A program made the position numbers and the translations under genes. Of a DNA stretch of 64,000 nucleotides, positions 16,980-27,116 are shown one piece after another (the first letter of the stretch is position 1; every line of letters starts with the position of its first letter). The notes under the pieces are model-generated. The model was not told the origin of the DNA. It did no database searches and worked only from the letters and a program-made list of their open reading frames with translations. Source of the DNA: Delftia sp. PS-11 (lineage in GTDB: Bacteria > Pseudomonadota > Gammaproteobacteria > Burkholderiales > Burkholderiaceae_C); the NCBI RefSeq assembly GCF_029870285.1, contig NZ_JACSYA010000024.1:18972-82971 (forward strand). The letters run 5' to 3'.

Positions 16980-18137
16980 ATGACTGAGCGCCGCACAATC
17001 TCTCGTTTCTTTCGTATCAACCTGTGGTTGCATCGCTGGTGCAGTCTGGTGGCCACTCTGCCTTTCCTGATCCTGTGCTTGACCGGGACGGTGCTGATCT
17101 TTCACGAAGAGATAGATGCCGCGCTGGGCCATGTCCCGGTGCCGCAGCTTGAAGCGATGCCGCACCGGCCACTCCAGGAGTCCATCGACAACCTGCTGGC
17201 AGCCAATACCGACGAGCGAGTGGCCAGCATCGGACTGGACGCGCAGGATCACGCAGGCCTGCTGATGGCCGCAATGGTACCCAACGAGGCACGTCGCTTC
17301 GAGGGCATTAAGATGCGCTATGCCGAACTGGCAACGGCAAAGCCGACTGCCCATACGGTGGACCCGACTCGCACTCTCACCGGCTTCCTGCTGGAGTTGC
17401 ATGCGCGTTGGTTTCTCGGGCCGGTTGGTGAGATTGTCGGCGCAGTGATCGCGCTACTGGTGATGATTTCGCTGGTGTCTGGGTTGGTCGTCTACTGGCC
17501 GCATGCAAAGAAGGTCATCTTCGGTCTGCTGCGGCGCGGACGCGGGCCACGGCTGCGTCAACTGGATCTGCACAATTTCATTGGCGTGGTGGTGCTGGGC
17601 TGGGCATTTGCCGTCAGCCTGACCGGCGTACTGCTTGGGCTGGGGACGGTGGCGACCGGCGTCTGGACGGCTGCCACGCTGAACGAATTGCGCGACCGGG
17701 TCGCCGGTGGTGATGTGGATCTGCGGCGGCCGCCGGTAACTCTGGATGCCGCCGCCGCGGCGGTGGAGCGCCTGGCGCCCAAGGGCTGGAAGGTCGGCAC
17801 GGTAATCTATCCGGGCACCGAGTATTCGACGCCGCGGCACTACGCTGTGCTGGTGATGGCGCCTGCGGGTTTGGGGCGCCGGCTGTTTCGCGCCGGGCTG
17901 GTCGATGCCGGCAACGGCGAGGTTGTCGCGCTGCTGGAGATGCCCTGGTACATGCAGGCCATCATCCTGTCGCAGCCGCTGCATTTCGGCAACTACGGCG
18001 GCCTTCCCCTCAAGCTGCTGTGGACACTGTGTACTTGGCTCACACTCTATATCACGGTCAATGGCGCCTGGATGTGGTGGGACCGGCGTCGAGCCCGCGC
18101 CACACACTCGCGCAATGCAGCGGGAGGTGCCTCATGA
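16980..18137 (+). CDS. PepSY-associated membrane protein, probable ferric-siderophore reductase
   Basis: 385 residues with four main membrane helices: LWLHRWCSLVATLPFLILC near the N-terminus, GEIVGAVIALLVMISLVSGL, FIGVVVLGWAFAVSLTGVLL, and TLCTWLTLYITVNGAWMWW at the end. Periplasmic PepSY-like stretches lie between. Histidines in LHRW, LHARW, DLHNF and PLHFGNYGG are the conserved candidates for haem ligands in this family. Relatives such as FoxB and PiuB act in iron release from siderophores at the inner membrane. The start at 16980 follows the FGE-like gene by 23 bases, and its stop overlaps the next start. Confidence 0.88.
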   Translation: MTERRTISRFFRINLWLHRWCSLVATLPFLILCLTGTVLIFHEEIDAALGHVPVPQLEAMPHRPLQESIDNLLAANTDERVASIGLDAQDHAGLLMAAMVPNEARRFEGIKMRYAELATAKPTAHTVDPTRTLTGFLLELHARWFLGPVGEIVGAVIALLVMISLVSGLVVYWPHAKKVIFGLLRRGRGPRLRQLDLHNFIGVVVLGWAFAVSLTGVLLGLGTVATGVWTAATLNELRDRVAGGDVDLRRPPVTLDAAAAAVERLAPKGWKVGTVIYPGTEYSTPRHYAVLVMAPAGLGRRLFRAGLVDAGNGEVVALLEMPWYMQAIILSQPLHFGNYGGLPLKLLWTLCTWLTLYITVNGAWMWWDRRRARATHSRNAAGGAS

Positions 18138-18316
18138 CTGGCGCACGCACAATGATGGCTGCGGTGCTCATGGCATTGTTGTCGCTGGCCGGCATCGTCG
18201 GCATGCTGGTTGCCGAAGCCGGCGCGTGGGACGTGGTGTTCTGCTTCTTGGCGCTGCTCCCTTGCATGGTGGCTGCTGCGTGCTGGTGGCTCTGGCGCAG
18301 CCAGGGCGGTCGATGA
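18134..18316 (+). CDS. Tiny membrane protein of the siderophore operon
   Basis: 60 residues with two hydrophobic segments (MMAAVLMALLSLAGIVGML and VVFCFLALLPCMVAAACWW) and a short basic tail. GGGAGGTG precedes the ATG at 18134, which overlaps the PepSY gene's stop (ATGA). Small two-helix proteins of this kind commonly accompany PepSY proteins in iron-uptake operons and may be accessory subunits. I do not recognise a named family. Confidence 0.72.
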   Translation: MTGARTMMAAVLMALLSLAGIVGMLVAEAGAWDVVFCFLALLPCMVAAACWWLWRSQGGR

Positions 18317-18446
18317 AGTTGCGGACCCTGGTGTCGCAGCGCAGCTCGCTCGTGTTTTGCGAGCATTGCTGCAGTTCTTGTGCGGGCCGCCGGTATTTCT
18401 CCGTGCGATGTGCGCCCGATTGTCCCGCCAGCCGCAGGCTGCGGAC

Positions 18447-18475
18447 TTGGCCGGTTGGCAGTTTGCGGGTACAAT
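18447..18475 (+). promoter_or_regulatory. Sigma-70-type promoter of the rimP-nusA-infB operon
   Basis: TTGGCC (18447-18452) and TACAAT (18470-18475) are separated by 17 bases. Transcription would start near 18482, about 170 bases before rimP. A hairpin terminator follows within ten bases of that start. Confidence 0.65.
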
Positions 18476-18490
18476 GGCGCATTCACGACC

Positions 18491-18522
18491 AAACGGGCGG
18501 GTAACAACCGCCCGTTTTTTTT
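18491..18522 (+). terminator. Hairpin terminator in the rimP leader (attenuator candidate)
   Basis: AAACGGGCGG pairs perfectly with CCGCCCGTTT around a 7-base loop and is followed by eight T in total. It stands between the promoter at 18447 and the rimP start at 18653. It would therefore stop most transcripts from that promoter unless antitermination occurs. It could equally end transcription arriving from the siderophore operon. Confidence 0.85.
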
Positions 18523-18652
18523 GGGCAATCCATGATGGGCCTTGATGCCTGAGTGGATGTCCGGGGGCTCGGCGCTGCTGGGGTGTGGCTCAAAGTCATG
18601 CTGCAGGGGCGTTCCGGGTCTTTTGTGTTGGCAGGATTGAACTTAAATACAC

Positions 18653-19231
18653 GTGGCACTACAGCAAATCGTTGAACAAACCGTGACAGGTCTGGGCTAT
18701 GACCTGATAGAAATAGAACGCTCGGCGGGCGGGCTGTTGCGCGTCACAATTGATTTGCCTTGGCAGGCTCCCGTGGAGGGCCTGCCTGTGCTGCCGGAAC
18801 AGTTCGTGACGGTCGAAGACTGCGAGAAAGTGACGCGCCAGCTGCAGTTCGCGCTGGAGGTCGACGGCGTGGACTACACGCGCCTCGAAGTGTCTTCGCC
18901 GGGCATCGACCGCCCCCTGCGCAACGAGCAGGACTTCATCCGCTTCACGGGCGAAGTCATCGATCTGACGCTCAAGGAGCCCATGGGCGCCGCTGCGGCA
19001 GGCCAGGTCAGTGCCAACCGCAAGAAATTCCGTGGCACGCTGGAGCGCACCGAAGAGGGGGGCTGGCAGATCGTCTGGAGCGACGAGCCGCCGGTCAAGC
19101 CAGGCCAGCGGGTCAGCAAGAAGCGTGTGCCTGCGCCTTTGCAGGCGCTGGGCTTCACGCTCGACGAGCTGCGTGAGGCTCGGCTGGCGCCTATCGTGGA
19201 CTTCAAAGGACGAGCCGCCAAGCCGGTCTGA
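18653..19231 (+). CDS. rimP: Ribosome maturation factor RimP
   Basis: 192 residues, initiated at a GTG. RimP assists assembly of the 30S subunit. The sequence shows the two-domain pattern: LGYDLIEIERSAGGLLRVTID in the N-terminal domain, then VSSPGIDRPLRNEQDF, the most conserved RimP block. The C-terminal SH3-like domain carries a longer insertion (about residues 105-150) common in Burkholderiales. First gene of the classical rimP-nusA-infB operon. Confidence 0.95.
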   Translation: MALQQIVEQTVTGLGYDLIEIERSAGGLLRVTIDLPWQAPVEGLPVLPEQFVTVEDCEKVTRQLQFALEVDGVDYTRLEVSSPGIDRPLRNEQDFIRFTGEVIDLTLKEPMGAAAAGQVSANRKKFRGTLERTEEGGWQIVWSDEPPVKPGQRVSKKRVPAPLQALGFTLDELREARLAPIVDFKGRAAKPV

Positions 19232-19314
19232 GCGGGGCAGGCTACATCGAACATTGGGGCATGGGGGCTCGCCGCAGCCACTTCCGTGCGTGATTGAAAT
19301 AGGAGAGTCGTCGC

Positions 19315-20802
19315 ATGAATCGCGAACTGTTGATGTTGGTAGAAGCCATTTCGCGCGAAAAGAACGTGGAGCGCGATGTGGTGTTTGGCGCCGTGGAGTC
19401 GGCGCTGGCCCAAGCCACGAAGAAGCTGTACCAAGGTGAAGTGGACATCCGCGTATCCATCGACCGCGAAAGTGGCAATTACGACACCTTCCGCCGCTGG
19501 CTCGTGGTGCCCGATGACGCGGGCCTGCAAAATCCCGAAGCCGAGGAAATGCTCATGGACGCGCAGGACCGCGTGCCCGGCATCTCCGAGGGCGAGTACA
19601 TCGAGGAAGAGGTCGAGTCGCTGCCCATCGGTCGCATCGGCGCCATGGCGGCCAAGCAGGTCATCCTGCAAAAGATCCGCGATGCCGAGCGCGAGATGCT
19701 GCTCAATGAATTCCTGGCCCGTGGCGATAAAATTTTCACTGGCACGGTCAAGCGCATGGACAAGGGCGACATCATTGTCGAAGCCGGCCGCGTCGAAGGC
19801 CGCCTGCGCCGCAGCGAAATGATCCCCAAGGAAAACCTGCGCAACGGCGACCGCGTGCGTGCCATGATCATGGAAGTGGACGCCACGCTGCGCGGCGCGC
19901 CCATCATCCTGTCGCGTTCGGCGCCCGAGTTCATGGTCGAGCTGTTCCGCAATGAAGTGCCCGAGATCGAGCAGGGCCTGCTGGAGATCAAGAGCTGCGC
20001 ACGCGATGCGGGCAGCCGCGCCAAGATCGCCGTGCTCAGCCATGACAAGCGTGTCGATCCCATCGGCACCTGCGTGGGCGTGCGCGGCACCCGCGTCAAC
20101 GCCGTGACCAACGAACTGGCCGGCGAGCGTGTGGACATCGTGCTGTGGTCTGAAGATCCCGCGCAGTTCGTGATCGGCGCGCTGGCTCCGGCCAACGTCT
20201 CCTCCATCGTGGTGGATGAGGAAAAGCATGCCATGGATGTGGTCGTGGACGAGGAAAACCTCGCCATCGCCATTGGACGTGGCGGCCAGAACGTGCGCCT
20301 GGCTTCCGAGCTGACCGGCTGGAAGATCAACATCATGGATGCTGCCGAATCGGCGCAGAAGCAGGCCGACGAATCCGCCGTCGCCCGCCTGCTTTTCATG
20401 GAAAAGCTCGATGTGGACGAGGAAATCGCCAACATCCTCATCGAAGAAGGCTTCGAGACGCTGGAAGAAGTGGCCTATGTGCCGCTGCAGGAAATGCTCG
20501 AAATCGAAGCCTTCGACGAAGAAACCGTGAACGAGCTGCGCAGCCGCGCCAAGGACGCGCTGCTGACGCAGGAAATCGCTCGCGAAGAAAATGTGAGCAA
20601 AGTGTCGCAGGATCTGCTGACGCTCGAAGGAATCACTCCCGAAATCGTGGACAAGCTGGCCCAGGCCGACGTGCACACGCGTGACGATCTGGCCGATCTG
20701 GCCATCGATGAGTTGACCGAGCTGACCGGGCAGACCGAAGAAGAAGCGAAAGCTTTGATCATGAAGGCGCGTGAACACTGGTTCACCGCAGGGCAAGAGT
20801 AA
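19315..20802 (+). CDS. nusA: Transcription termination/antitermination factor NusA
   Basis: 495 residues with the full proteobacterial layout. The N-terminal RNA-polymerase-binding domain ([20 protein letters not shown]) is followed by the S1 domain ([17 protein letters not shown]). Then come two KH domains ([33 protein letters not shown]). Two acidic helix-hairpin repeats at the C-terminus ([16 protein letters not shown] and [15 protein letters not shown]) bind the polymerase alpha subunit or Nus partners. A GGAGAG site lies before the ATG. It controls pausing, termination and antitermination. Confidence 0.97.
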   Translation: MNRELLMLVEAISREKNVERDVVFGAVESALAQATKKLYQGEVDIRVSIDRESGNYDTFRRWLVVPDDAGLQNPEAEEMLMDAQDRVPGISEGEYIEEEVESLPIGRIGAMAAKQVILQKIRDAEREMLLNEFLARGDKIFTGTVKRMDKGDIIVEAGRVEGRLRRSEMIPKENLRNGDRVRAMIMEVDATLRGAPIILSRSAPEFMVELFRNEVPEIEQGLLEIKSCARDAGSRAKIAVLSHDKRVDPIGTCVGVRGTRVNAVTNELAGERVDIVLWSEDPAQFVIGALAPANVSSIVVDEEKHAMDVVVDEENLAIAIGRGGQNVRLASELTGWKINIMDAAESAQKQADESAVARLLFMEKLDVDEEIANILIEEGFETLEEVAYVPLQEMLEIEAFDEETVNELRSRAKDALLTQEIAREENVSKVSQDLLTLEGITPEIVDKLAQADVHTRDDLADLAIDELTELTGQTEEEAKALIMKAREHWFTAGQE

Positions 20803-20825
20803 GGTCAGGGAGGTTCAGAGCATTT

Positions 20826-23705
20826 ATGTCCAGTAATACGGTTGCCGAGTTTGCAAAAGAGCTCAACAAGACCCCTGACACGTTGCTGCAGCAGCTCAAG
20901 TCTGCCGGCGTGGCCAAGGGAAGCGCGTCTGACGCACTGACAGAGGCTGACAAGCAGCAGCTGCTCAGCCATCTGCAGGCCAGCCATGGCGGCAGCGGCG
21001 CGAAAAAGATCACGCTGACCAAGCGGTCGACCAGCGAGATCAAGCAGGCCGACTCTTCGGGGCGTGCCCGCACCATCCAGGTGGAAGTGCGCAAGAAGCG
21101 CACCTTCATCAAGCGTGAAGAAGGCAGTGCCGATGCTTCCGCTGCGGATCATGCTGCTGCCAAGGAGCAGCGCGCCGCTTCCGAGCGCGAGTCGCAGGAA
21201 CTGGTGCGCCGCGAGGAGCAGGCCCGCCAGGAAGCTGAACGCATCACCCAACAGGAGGAAGAACTGGTGCGCCAGCGTAACGAGCGTGAAGAGCGCGAAC
21301 GCCGCGAGCGTGAGGCCGAAGAGCGTGCAGCCGCCTATGCAGCTGCCGAAGCGGCCAAGATCGCCGAGGCCAACCGTGCCAAGGAAGAGGCTTCGCGTGA
21401 GCAGGCCGCCGAGCAGGCCGCCCGTGCCCAGGCCCAGGCTGCTGCCCGTGCCAAGGCCGAAGAGGAGTCCAGGGCCCGCGCAGCCGAGGAAGCCGAGCGC
21501 GCCAAGGATCTGGAAGACCGCCGCCGCAAGGCGCTGGCAGAGGCCGAGGCCATCCGCGCCATGATGGCTGCGCCCAAGAAGGTGCTCGTGGCCAAGAAGC
21601 CCGAAGAACCCAAGCCTGCGCCCAAGCCTGCAGCACCTGCGGCCGATGCCAAGAAGTCCACGCTGCACAAGCCTGCGGGCGGTGGTGCACCGTCCGGCGG
21701 TGGCACTGGCAATGGCGGTGGCGCGCGTTCCGGTGCGCCTTCCGGCGGTGCCGGCGGCAAGGAAGTCAAGTCTGCCAAGCTCTCGTCGAGCTGGGCGGGC
21801 GATGGCAAGAAAAAGGAAATCAAGACCCGGGGCGACAGCTCCGGTGGTGTGGGCGGCCGCTCCAACTGGCGCGGTGGCCCGCGCGGCGGACGCCGTGGCA
21901 ATGACCGCAACGACGGTCACCAGCAAAATGCCGCAGCCGAATTCCGCGCCATTGAAGTTCATGTGCCCGAGACCATCACCGTGGCCGAGCTGGCACACAA
22001 GATGTCGGTCAAGGCGTCCGAGCTGATCAAGATTCTGATGAAGATGGGCCAGATGGTCACCATCAACCAGCCTCTGGATCAGGACACGGCCATGATCGTG
22101 GTCGAGGAAATGGGCCACACGGCCAAGGTCGCTGCCCTGGACGATCCCGAAGCCTTCACGGCCGAGGAAGTCTCCCACCAGGAAGCGGCTCTGGAGTCGC
22201 GCGCTCCCGTGGTCACCGTCATGGGCCACGTGGACCACGGCAAGACCTCGCTGCTGGACTACATCCGCCGCACCAAGGTTGCGTCGGGCGAAGCCGGCGG
22301 CATCACCCAGCACATCGGCGCTTACCATGTGGAAACGCCGCGCGGCATCGTCACCTTCCTGGATACCCCGGGCCACGAGGCTTTCACGGCCATGCGTGCC
22401 CGTGGCGCCCAGGCAACCGACATCGTCATCCTGGTCTGTGCGGCCGATGACGGCGTGATGCCCCAGACCAAGGAAGCCATCAAGCACGCCAAGGCGGCTG
22501 GTGTGCCCATCGTGGTTGCCATCACCAAGGCCGACAAGCCCGATGCCAACCCCGACCGAGTCAAGCAGGAACTGGTGGTCGAGGAAGTGGTGCCCGAAGA
22601 GTACGGCGGTGAGTCGCCCTTCGTGGCCGTGTCCTCCAAGACTGGCCAGGGCATCGATGAGCTGCTGGAAAACGTGCTGCTGCAGGCCGAAGTGCTGGAG
22701 CTGAAGGCGCCGGTGCTGGCATCTGCCAAGGGCCTGGTCATCGAAGCGCAGCTGGACAAGGGCCGTGGCCCTGTGGCCACGGTGCTGGTGCAGTCCGGCA
22801 CGCTCAAGGTGGGCGATGTGGTGCTGGCCGGCCAGACCTATGGCCGCGTGCGCGCCATGCTGGACGAAGATGGCAAGCAGACCAAGTCGGCAGGCCCCTC
22901 GATCCCGGTGGAAATCCAGGGTCTGTCAGACGTGCCCCAGGCCGGCGACGACTTCATGGTGCTGCAGGACGAGCGCCGCGCCCGCGAAATCGCGACCTAC
23001 CGCGCCGGCAAGTTCCGCAACACCAAGCTGGCGCGCCAACAGGCAGCCAAGCTGGAGAACATGTTTGCCGAAATGGGTGCGGGCGGCGAGGTTCAGACCC
23101 TGCCCATCATCGTCAAGGCCGACATGCAGGGCTCGCAGGAAGCGCTGGGCGCATCGCTGCTCAAGCTGTCCACCGAAGAAATCCGCGTGCAGCTGGTCTA
23201 CTCGGGCGTGGGCGGCATCAGCGAATCCGACGTGAACCTGGCGCTGGCTTCCAAGGCCATCATCATCGGCTTCAACGTGCGCGCCGATGCCCAGGCCCGC
23301 AAGACGGCCGAGAGCAACGATGTGGATCTGCGCTACTACAACATCATCTACGACGCGGTCGAAGAGGTGAAGGCAGCCATGTCCGGCATGCTGGCGCCCG
23401 AGCGCAAGGAAGAGATCATCGGCATGGCCGAGATCCGCACGGTGTTCGTCGCGTCCAAGATCGGCACGGTGGCCGGCTCCTACATCACGCAGGGCCAGGT
23501 CACGCGCAACGCGCATTTCCGCCTGCTGCGCGAAAACGTGGTCATCTACACGGGCGAGATCGAATCGCTCAAGCGCATGAAGGACGACGTCAAGGAAGTC
23601 AAGGAAGGCTTCGAGTGCGGTATCAAGCTCAAGAACTACAACGACATTCGCGAAGGCGACGTGCTCGAAGTGTTCGAGATCAAGGAAATCGCCCGTACGC
23701 TGTAA
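20826..23705 (+). CDS. infB: Translation initiation factor IF-2
   Basis: 959 residues. The N-terminal IF2N domain ([20 protein letters not shown]) is followed by a long charged Glu/Arg/Ala coiled-coil stretch (about residues 110-250), then a Gly-rich linker. A second IF2N copy ([18 protein letters not shown]) precedes the GTPase core from about residue 465: GHVDHGKT (G1), DTPGHE (G3) and TKAD (G4). Domains II, III and the fMet-tRNA-binding C-terminal domain complete it. IF-2 brings initiator tRNA to the 30S subunit. An in-frame internal start, as used in Escherichia coli for IF2-beta, was not resolved. Confidence 0.97.
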   Translation: MSSNTVAEFAKELNKTPDTLLQQLKSAGVAKGSASDALTEADKQQLLSHLQASHGGSGAKKITLTKRSTSEIKQADSSGRARTIQVEVRKKRTFIKREEGSADASAADHAAAKEQRAASERESQELVRREEQARQEAERITQQEEELVRQRNEREERERREREAEERAAAYAAAEAAKIAEANRAKEEASREQAAEQAARAQAQAAARAKAEEESRARAAEEAERAKDLEDRRRKALAEAEAIRAMMAAPKKVLVAKKPEEPKPAPKPAAPAADAKKSTLHKPAGGGAPSGGGTGNGGGARSGAPSGGAGGKEVKSAKLSSSWAGDGKKKEIKTRGDSSGGVGGRSNWRGGPRGGRRGNDRNDGHQQNAAAEFRAIEVHVPETITVAELAHKMSVKASELIKILMKMGQMVTINQPLDQDTAMIVVEEMGHTAKVAALDDPEAFTAEEVSHQEAALESRAPVVTVMGHVDHGKTSLLDYIRRTKVASGEAGGITQHIGAYHVETPRGIVTFLDTPGHEAFTAMRARGAQATDIVILVCAADDGVMPQTKEAIKHAKAAGVPIVVAITKADKPDANPDRVKQELVVEEVVPEEYGGESPFVAVSSKTGQGIDELLENVLLQAEVLELKAPVLASAKGLVIEAQLDKGRGPVATVLVQSGTLKVGDVVLAGQTYGRVRAMLDEDGKQTKSAGPSIPVEIQGLSDVPQAGDDFMVLQDERRAREIATYRAGKFRNTKLARQQAAKLENMFAEMGAGGEVQTLPIIVKADMQGSQEALGASLLKLSTEEIRVQLVYSGVGGISESDVNLALASKAIIIGFNVRADAQARKTAESNDVDLRYYNIIYDAVEEVKAAMSGMLAPERKEEIIGMAEIRTVFVASKIGTVAGSYITQGQVTRNAHFRLLRENVVIYTGEIESLKRMKDDVKEVKEGFECGIKLKNYNDIREGDVLEVFEIKEIARTL

Positions 23706-23711
23706 TCCGAC

Positions 23712-24083
23712 ATGGCAACACGCAAGAGTGCTGCGCCCAACCGCAGCTTCAAGGTCGCCGACCAGATCCAGCGTGATCTGGCGGAGCTGATCGCGCGCGA
23801 GCTCAAGGACCCGCGCGTGGGCATGGTGACGCTGCAAAGCGTGGAGGTGACTCCGGACTATGCCCACGCCAAGGTTTTCTTCAGCCTGCTCGTGGGCGAT
23901 CCGCAGGCCACGCAGGATGCGCTCAACCAGGCTGCGGGCTTCCTGCGCAACGGCCTGTTCAAGCGCCTGCACATCCACACGGTGCCCACGCTGCACTTCA
24001 TCTACGACCGCACCACCGAGCGTGCGGCGGACATGAATGCGCTGATCGCCAAGGCCGTCTCTTCGCGCGCAAAGGAAGAGTAG
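23712..24083 (+). CDS. rbfA: 30S ribosome-binding factor RbfA
   Basis: 123 residues with a type II KH-like fold. The conserved N-terminal block [23 protein letters not shown] and the segment [15 protein letters not shown] identify it. The end holds [17 protein letters not shown]. RbfA binds the 30S subunit and is needed for 16S rRNA 5'-end maturation and cold adaptation. It follows infB by six bases and precedes truB by four, in the conserved order. Confidence 0.95.
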   Translation: MATRKSAAPNRSFKVADQIQRDLAELIARELKDPRVGMVTLQSVEVTPDYAHAKVFFSLLVGDPQATQDALNQAAGFLRNGLFKRLHIHTVPTLHFIYDRTTERAADMNALIAKAVSSRAKEE

Positions 24084-24087
24084 CCCC

Positions 24088-25053
24088 ATGAACGCGCCAC
24101 GCACCAGGGTGCAGCGGCGCCCTGTGCATGGGGTGTTGCTGCTCGACAAACCGCTGGGCCTGTCCAGCAATGATGCCTTGCAGAAGGTCAAATGGCTGCT
24201 GCGCGCCGAAAAGGCCGGCCATACCGGCACGCTGGACCCGCTGGCCACCGGCGTGCTGCCGCTGTGCTTTGGCGCGGCGACCAAGTTCAGCCAGCTGCAG
24301 CTTGAAGCGGCCAAGACCTACGAAGCCATTGCCCGGCTGGGCCAGACAACGACCACTGCCGATGCCGAGGGCGAGGTGCTGCGCGAGCGCACCATCGATG
24401 CGGCCGCGCTGACGCCGGAAAACCTGGCTGCTGTGCAGGCCAGGTTCACCGGGCCTCTGAGCCAGGTGCCGCCCATGTACAGCGCGCTCAAGAAAGATGG
24501 CAAAGCCCTCTACGAATACGCGCGTGCCGGCATCGAGATCGAGCGTCCGGCGCGCGATGTGACCATCCATGCGCTGCAGCTGTCGCTGACACAGGACAGC
24601 GATGGACTGCCCGCCGTCAGGATGGTGGTGACCTGCAGCAAGGGCACCTACATCCGCACCCTGGCCGAAGATGTGGGCGAGGCATTGGGCTGCGGCGCGC
24701 ACCTGCGCGCGCTGCGCCGCATCGACACCGGTGGCCTGGGCGTGGAGCGCTGCATCACGCTGGCGCAGCTGGAATCCATGGACGAAGCGCAGCGCCAGGC
24801 GCAGCTGCAGCCCGTGGATGCGCTGCTCGCCGGCCACACGCCTGTCACGCTGGGCGAGCAAGATGCTGCCCGCTTTCTGACGGGCCTGCGCCGCAGGGGC
24901 ACCTGGGCCGACGCGCCAAGCGTTGCGGTCTATGGCGAGCGTCCGCGCGCGCTTCTCGGAGTGGGCCATGTGCTGCGCGGGGAACTGATTCCCGAACGCT
25001 TGCTCAGCCCGCTGGAAATTCAACAGATTTTGGAAGGCACGCCGCGCCCATGA
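24088..25053 (+). CDS. truB: tRNA pseudouridine-55 synthase TruB
   Basis: 321 residues. The catalytic aspartate lies in HTGTLDPLATGVLPLCFG, the universal TruB active-site block. GVLLLDKPLGLSSNDALQ at the N-terminus and CSKGTYIRTLAEDVG in the core are further family marks. It converts U55 of tRNAs to pseudouridine in the T-loop. The C-terminal PUA-like extension is present. Translation is tightly linked to rbfA. Confidence 0.96.
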   Translation: MNAPRTRVQRRPVHGVLLLDKPLGLSSNDALQKVKWLLRAEKAGHTGTLDPLATGVLPLCFGAATKFSQLQLEAAKTYEAIARLGQTTTTADAEGEVLRERTIDAAALTPENLAAVQARFTGPLSQVPPMYSALKKDGKALYEYARAGIEIERPARDVTIHALQLSLTQDSDGLPAVRMVVTCSKGTYIRTLAEDVGEALGCGAHLRALRRIDTGGLGVERCITLAQLESMDEAQRQAQLQPVDALLAGHTPVTLGEQDAARFLTGLRRRGTWADAPSVAVYGERPRALLGVGHVLRGELIPERLLSPLEIQQILEGTPRP

Positions 25054-25076
25054 CGCTGCGGCATTTGGAAAACATT

Positions 25077-26906
25077 ATGAGCACACAAATCCGCAATATC
25101 GCGATCATCGCCCACGTGGACCACGGCAAGACCACCATGGTGGACCAGCTGCTGCGTCAGTCCGGAACCTTTGCCGAGCACGAAAAAGTCGTGGACACGG
25201 TGATGGACAACCACGCCATCGAGCGCGAGCGCGGCATCACCATCCTGGCCAAGAACTGCGCCGTGAGCTGGAACGGCACCCACATCAACATCCTGGACAC
25301 ACCCGGCCACGCGGACTTCGGCGGCGAAGTCGAGCGCGCCCTGTCCATGGTGGACGGCGTGGTGCTGCTGATCGACGCGCAGGAAGGCCCCATGCCCCAG
25401 ACGCGCTTCGTGACCAAGAAGGCGCTGGCCCTGGGCCTCAAGCCCATCGTCGTGGTCAACAAGGTGGACAAGCCCGGTGCGCGTCCCGACCATGTCATCA
25501 ACGCCGCTTTCGACCTGTTCGACAAGCTCGGCGCCACCGATGAGCAGCTGGACTTCCCCGTGGTCTACGCCTCGGGCATCAACGGCTGGTCTTCGCTGGA
25601 AGAAGGCGCGCCTGGCGAACAGTGGGGCCCCGACATGTCGGCCCTGTTCGAGACCATCCTCAAGCACGTGCCTGCAGTCAAGGGTGACCCCACTGCCCCC
25701 GTGCAGATGCAGATCTCGGCGCTGGACTACTCCACCTTCGTGGGCCGTATCGGCGTGGGCCGCATCACCCAGGGCACGCTCAAGGCCAGCCAGGATGTGC
25801 TGGTCATGGCCGGTCCCGACGGCAAGAGCTACAAGGGCCGCATCAACCAGATCCACAAGTTCCAGGGCCTGGACCGCGTGCAGGTCAACGAAGCCGGCCC
25901 CAGCGAGATCGTGCTGATCAACGGCATCGAAAACGTGGGCATCGGCGAGACCGTCACCGACATCGCCAATCCCGCGCCGCTGCCCATGCTCAAGATCGAC
26001 GAGCCGACGCTGACCATGAACTTCTGCGTCAACACCTCGCCGCTGGCAGGCCGTGAAGGCAAGTTCGTCACCAGCCGCCAGATCTGGGACCGCCTGCAAA
26101 AGGAACTGCGCTCCAACGTGGCCCTGCGCGTCAAGGAAACCGACGAAGACGGCATCTTTGAAGTCTCCGGCCGTGGCGAACTGCACCTGACCATTTTGCT
26201 GGAAGAAATGCGCCGCGAAGGCTACGAGCTGGCTGTCTCCAAGCCGCGCGTGGTGTTCAAGGACATCAACGGCGAGCGCAACGAGCCTATCGAGCTGGTG
26301 ACCGCCGACATCGAAGAAGGCCACCAGGGCGGCGTGATGCAGGCTCTGGGCGAGCGCAAGGGCGAGCTGGTGAACATGGAACCCGATGGCCGTGGCCGCG
26401 TGCGCCTGGAATACCGCATCCCGGCGCGCGGCCTGATCGGCTTCACCAACGAGTTCCTGAACCTGACCCGTGGCTCGGGCCTGATCTCCAACATCTTCGA
26501 CGGCTACGAGCCGCACAAGGGCGAGATCGGTGGCCGCAAGAACGGCGTGCTGATCTCCATGGACGATGGTGAAATCTTCACCTACGCCCTGGGCAAGCTC
26601 GACGACCGTGGCCGCATGTTCGTCAAGGCCGGCGACCCGGTGTACGAAGGCATGCTGGTTGGTATCCACAGCCGTGACAACGACCTGGTGGTCAACGCCA
26701 CGCGTACCAAGCAGCTGACCAACTTCCGCGTGTCCGGCAAGGAAGACGCGATCAAGATCACGCCGCCCATCGAACTGTCGCTGGAATACGCGGTGGAATT
26801 CATCGAGGACGATGAACTGGTCGAAATCACGCCCACCAGCATCCGCCTGCGCAAGCGCCACCTCAAGGAGCACGACCGCAAGCGTGCTGCGCGCGAAGGC
26901 GCATAA
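25077..26906 (+). CDS. typA: Ribosome-associated GTPase TypA/BipA
   Basis: 609 residues, close to the usual 607. The start at 25077 gives MSTQIRNIAIIAHVDHGKTT, matching BipA N-termini. An earlier ATG at 25050 overlaps truB but has no ribosome site. GTPase motifs are HVDHGKTT, DTPGHADFGGE and NKVDKPGAR. Then come the beta-barrel, EF-G-like domains III and V, and the BipA-specific C-terminal domain ending RKRHLKEHDRKRAAR. It assists 50S assembly and stress adaptation. A terminator follows 30 bases later. Confidence 0.96.
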   Translation: MSTQIRNIAIIAHVDHGKTTMVDQLLRQSGTFAEHEKVVDTVMDNHAIERERGITILAKNCAVSWNGTHINILDTPGHADFGGEVERALSMVDGVVLLIDAQEGPMPQTRFVTKKALALGLKPIVVVNKVDKPGARPDHVINAAFDLFDKLGATDEQLDFPVVYASGINGWSSLEEGAPGEQWGPDMSALFETILKHVPAVKGDPTAPVQMQISALDYSTFVGRIGVGRITQGTLKASQDVLVMAGPDGKSYKGRINQIHKFQGLDRVQVNEAGPSEIVLINGIENVGIGETVTDIANPAPLPMLKIDEPTLTMNFCVNTSPLAGREGKFVTSRQIWDRLQKELRSNVALRVKETDEDGIFEVSGRGELHLTILLEEMRREGYELAVSKPRVVFKDINGERNEPIELVTADIEEGHQGGVMQALGERKGELVNMEPDGRGRVRLEYRIPARGLIGFTNEFLNLTRGSGLISNIFDGYEPHKGEIGGRKNGVLISMDDGEIFTYALGKLDDRGRMFVKAGDPVYEGMLVGIHSRDNDLVVNATRTKQLTNFRVSGKEDAIKITPPIELSLEYAVEFIEDDELVEITPTSIRLRKRHLKEHDRKRAAREGA

Positions 26907-26935
26907 GCACACCGGCGCAAGCCGCTTTGCACCTG

Positions 26936-26959
26936 AAGGCCGCTGCATGCGGCCTTTTT
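26936..26959 (+). terminator. Rho-independent terminator after typA
   Basis: AAGGCCGC pairs with GCGGCCTT around loop TGCAT and is followed by further T. It ends the rimP-typA operon. Confidence 0.88.
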
Positions 26960-27029
26960 CAATGCCACAGCGCCTGGCATGCCAGGGCGCTGGCCCGGCG
27001 TGGTTTTCGGCCCTGGGGTAAGATAGCCA

Positions 27030-27108
27030 TCCGCTCCGGGGTGCACGCCAGTGCTGAGATCCACACCCGAGAACTTGACCCGGGTCATGCCGGCGTAAGA
27101 AGAGCTTT
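27030..27108 (+). promoter_or_regulatory. TPP (thiamine pyrophosphate) riboswitch
   Basis: The THI-box core is clear: CGGGGTGC, then CTGAGA at 27054-27059, ACCCGAGAACTTGACCCGGG, and CATGCCGGCGTAAGAAG. GCTC at 27033 can pair with GAGC at 27102 to close P1. A possible -10 TAAGAT at 27019-27024 would start transcription right at the aptamer's 5' edge. Thiamine pyrophosphate binding should lower expression of the operon that follows. The aptamer lies 79 bases ahead of the first start codon. Confidence 0.93.
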
Positions 27109-27116
27109 CAACCGGA

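Noticed and set aside
20805..22487. Long antisense frames over nusA and infB
   Set aside because: They are GC-bias shadows with His/Gly/Leu-rich nonsense composition and no motifs.
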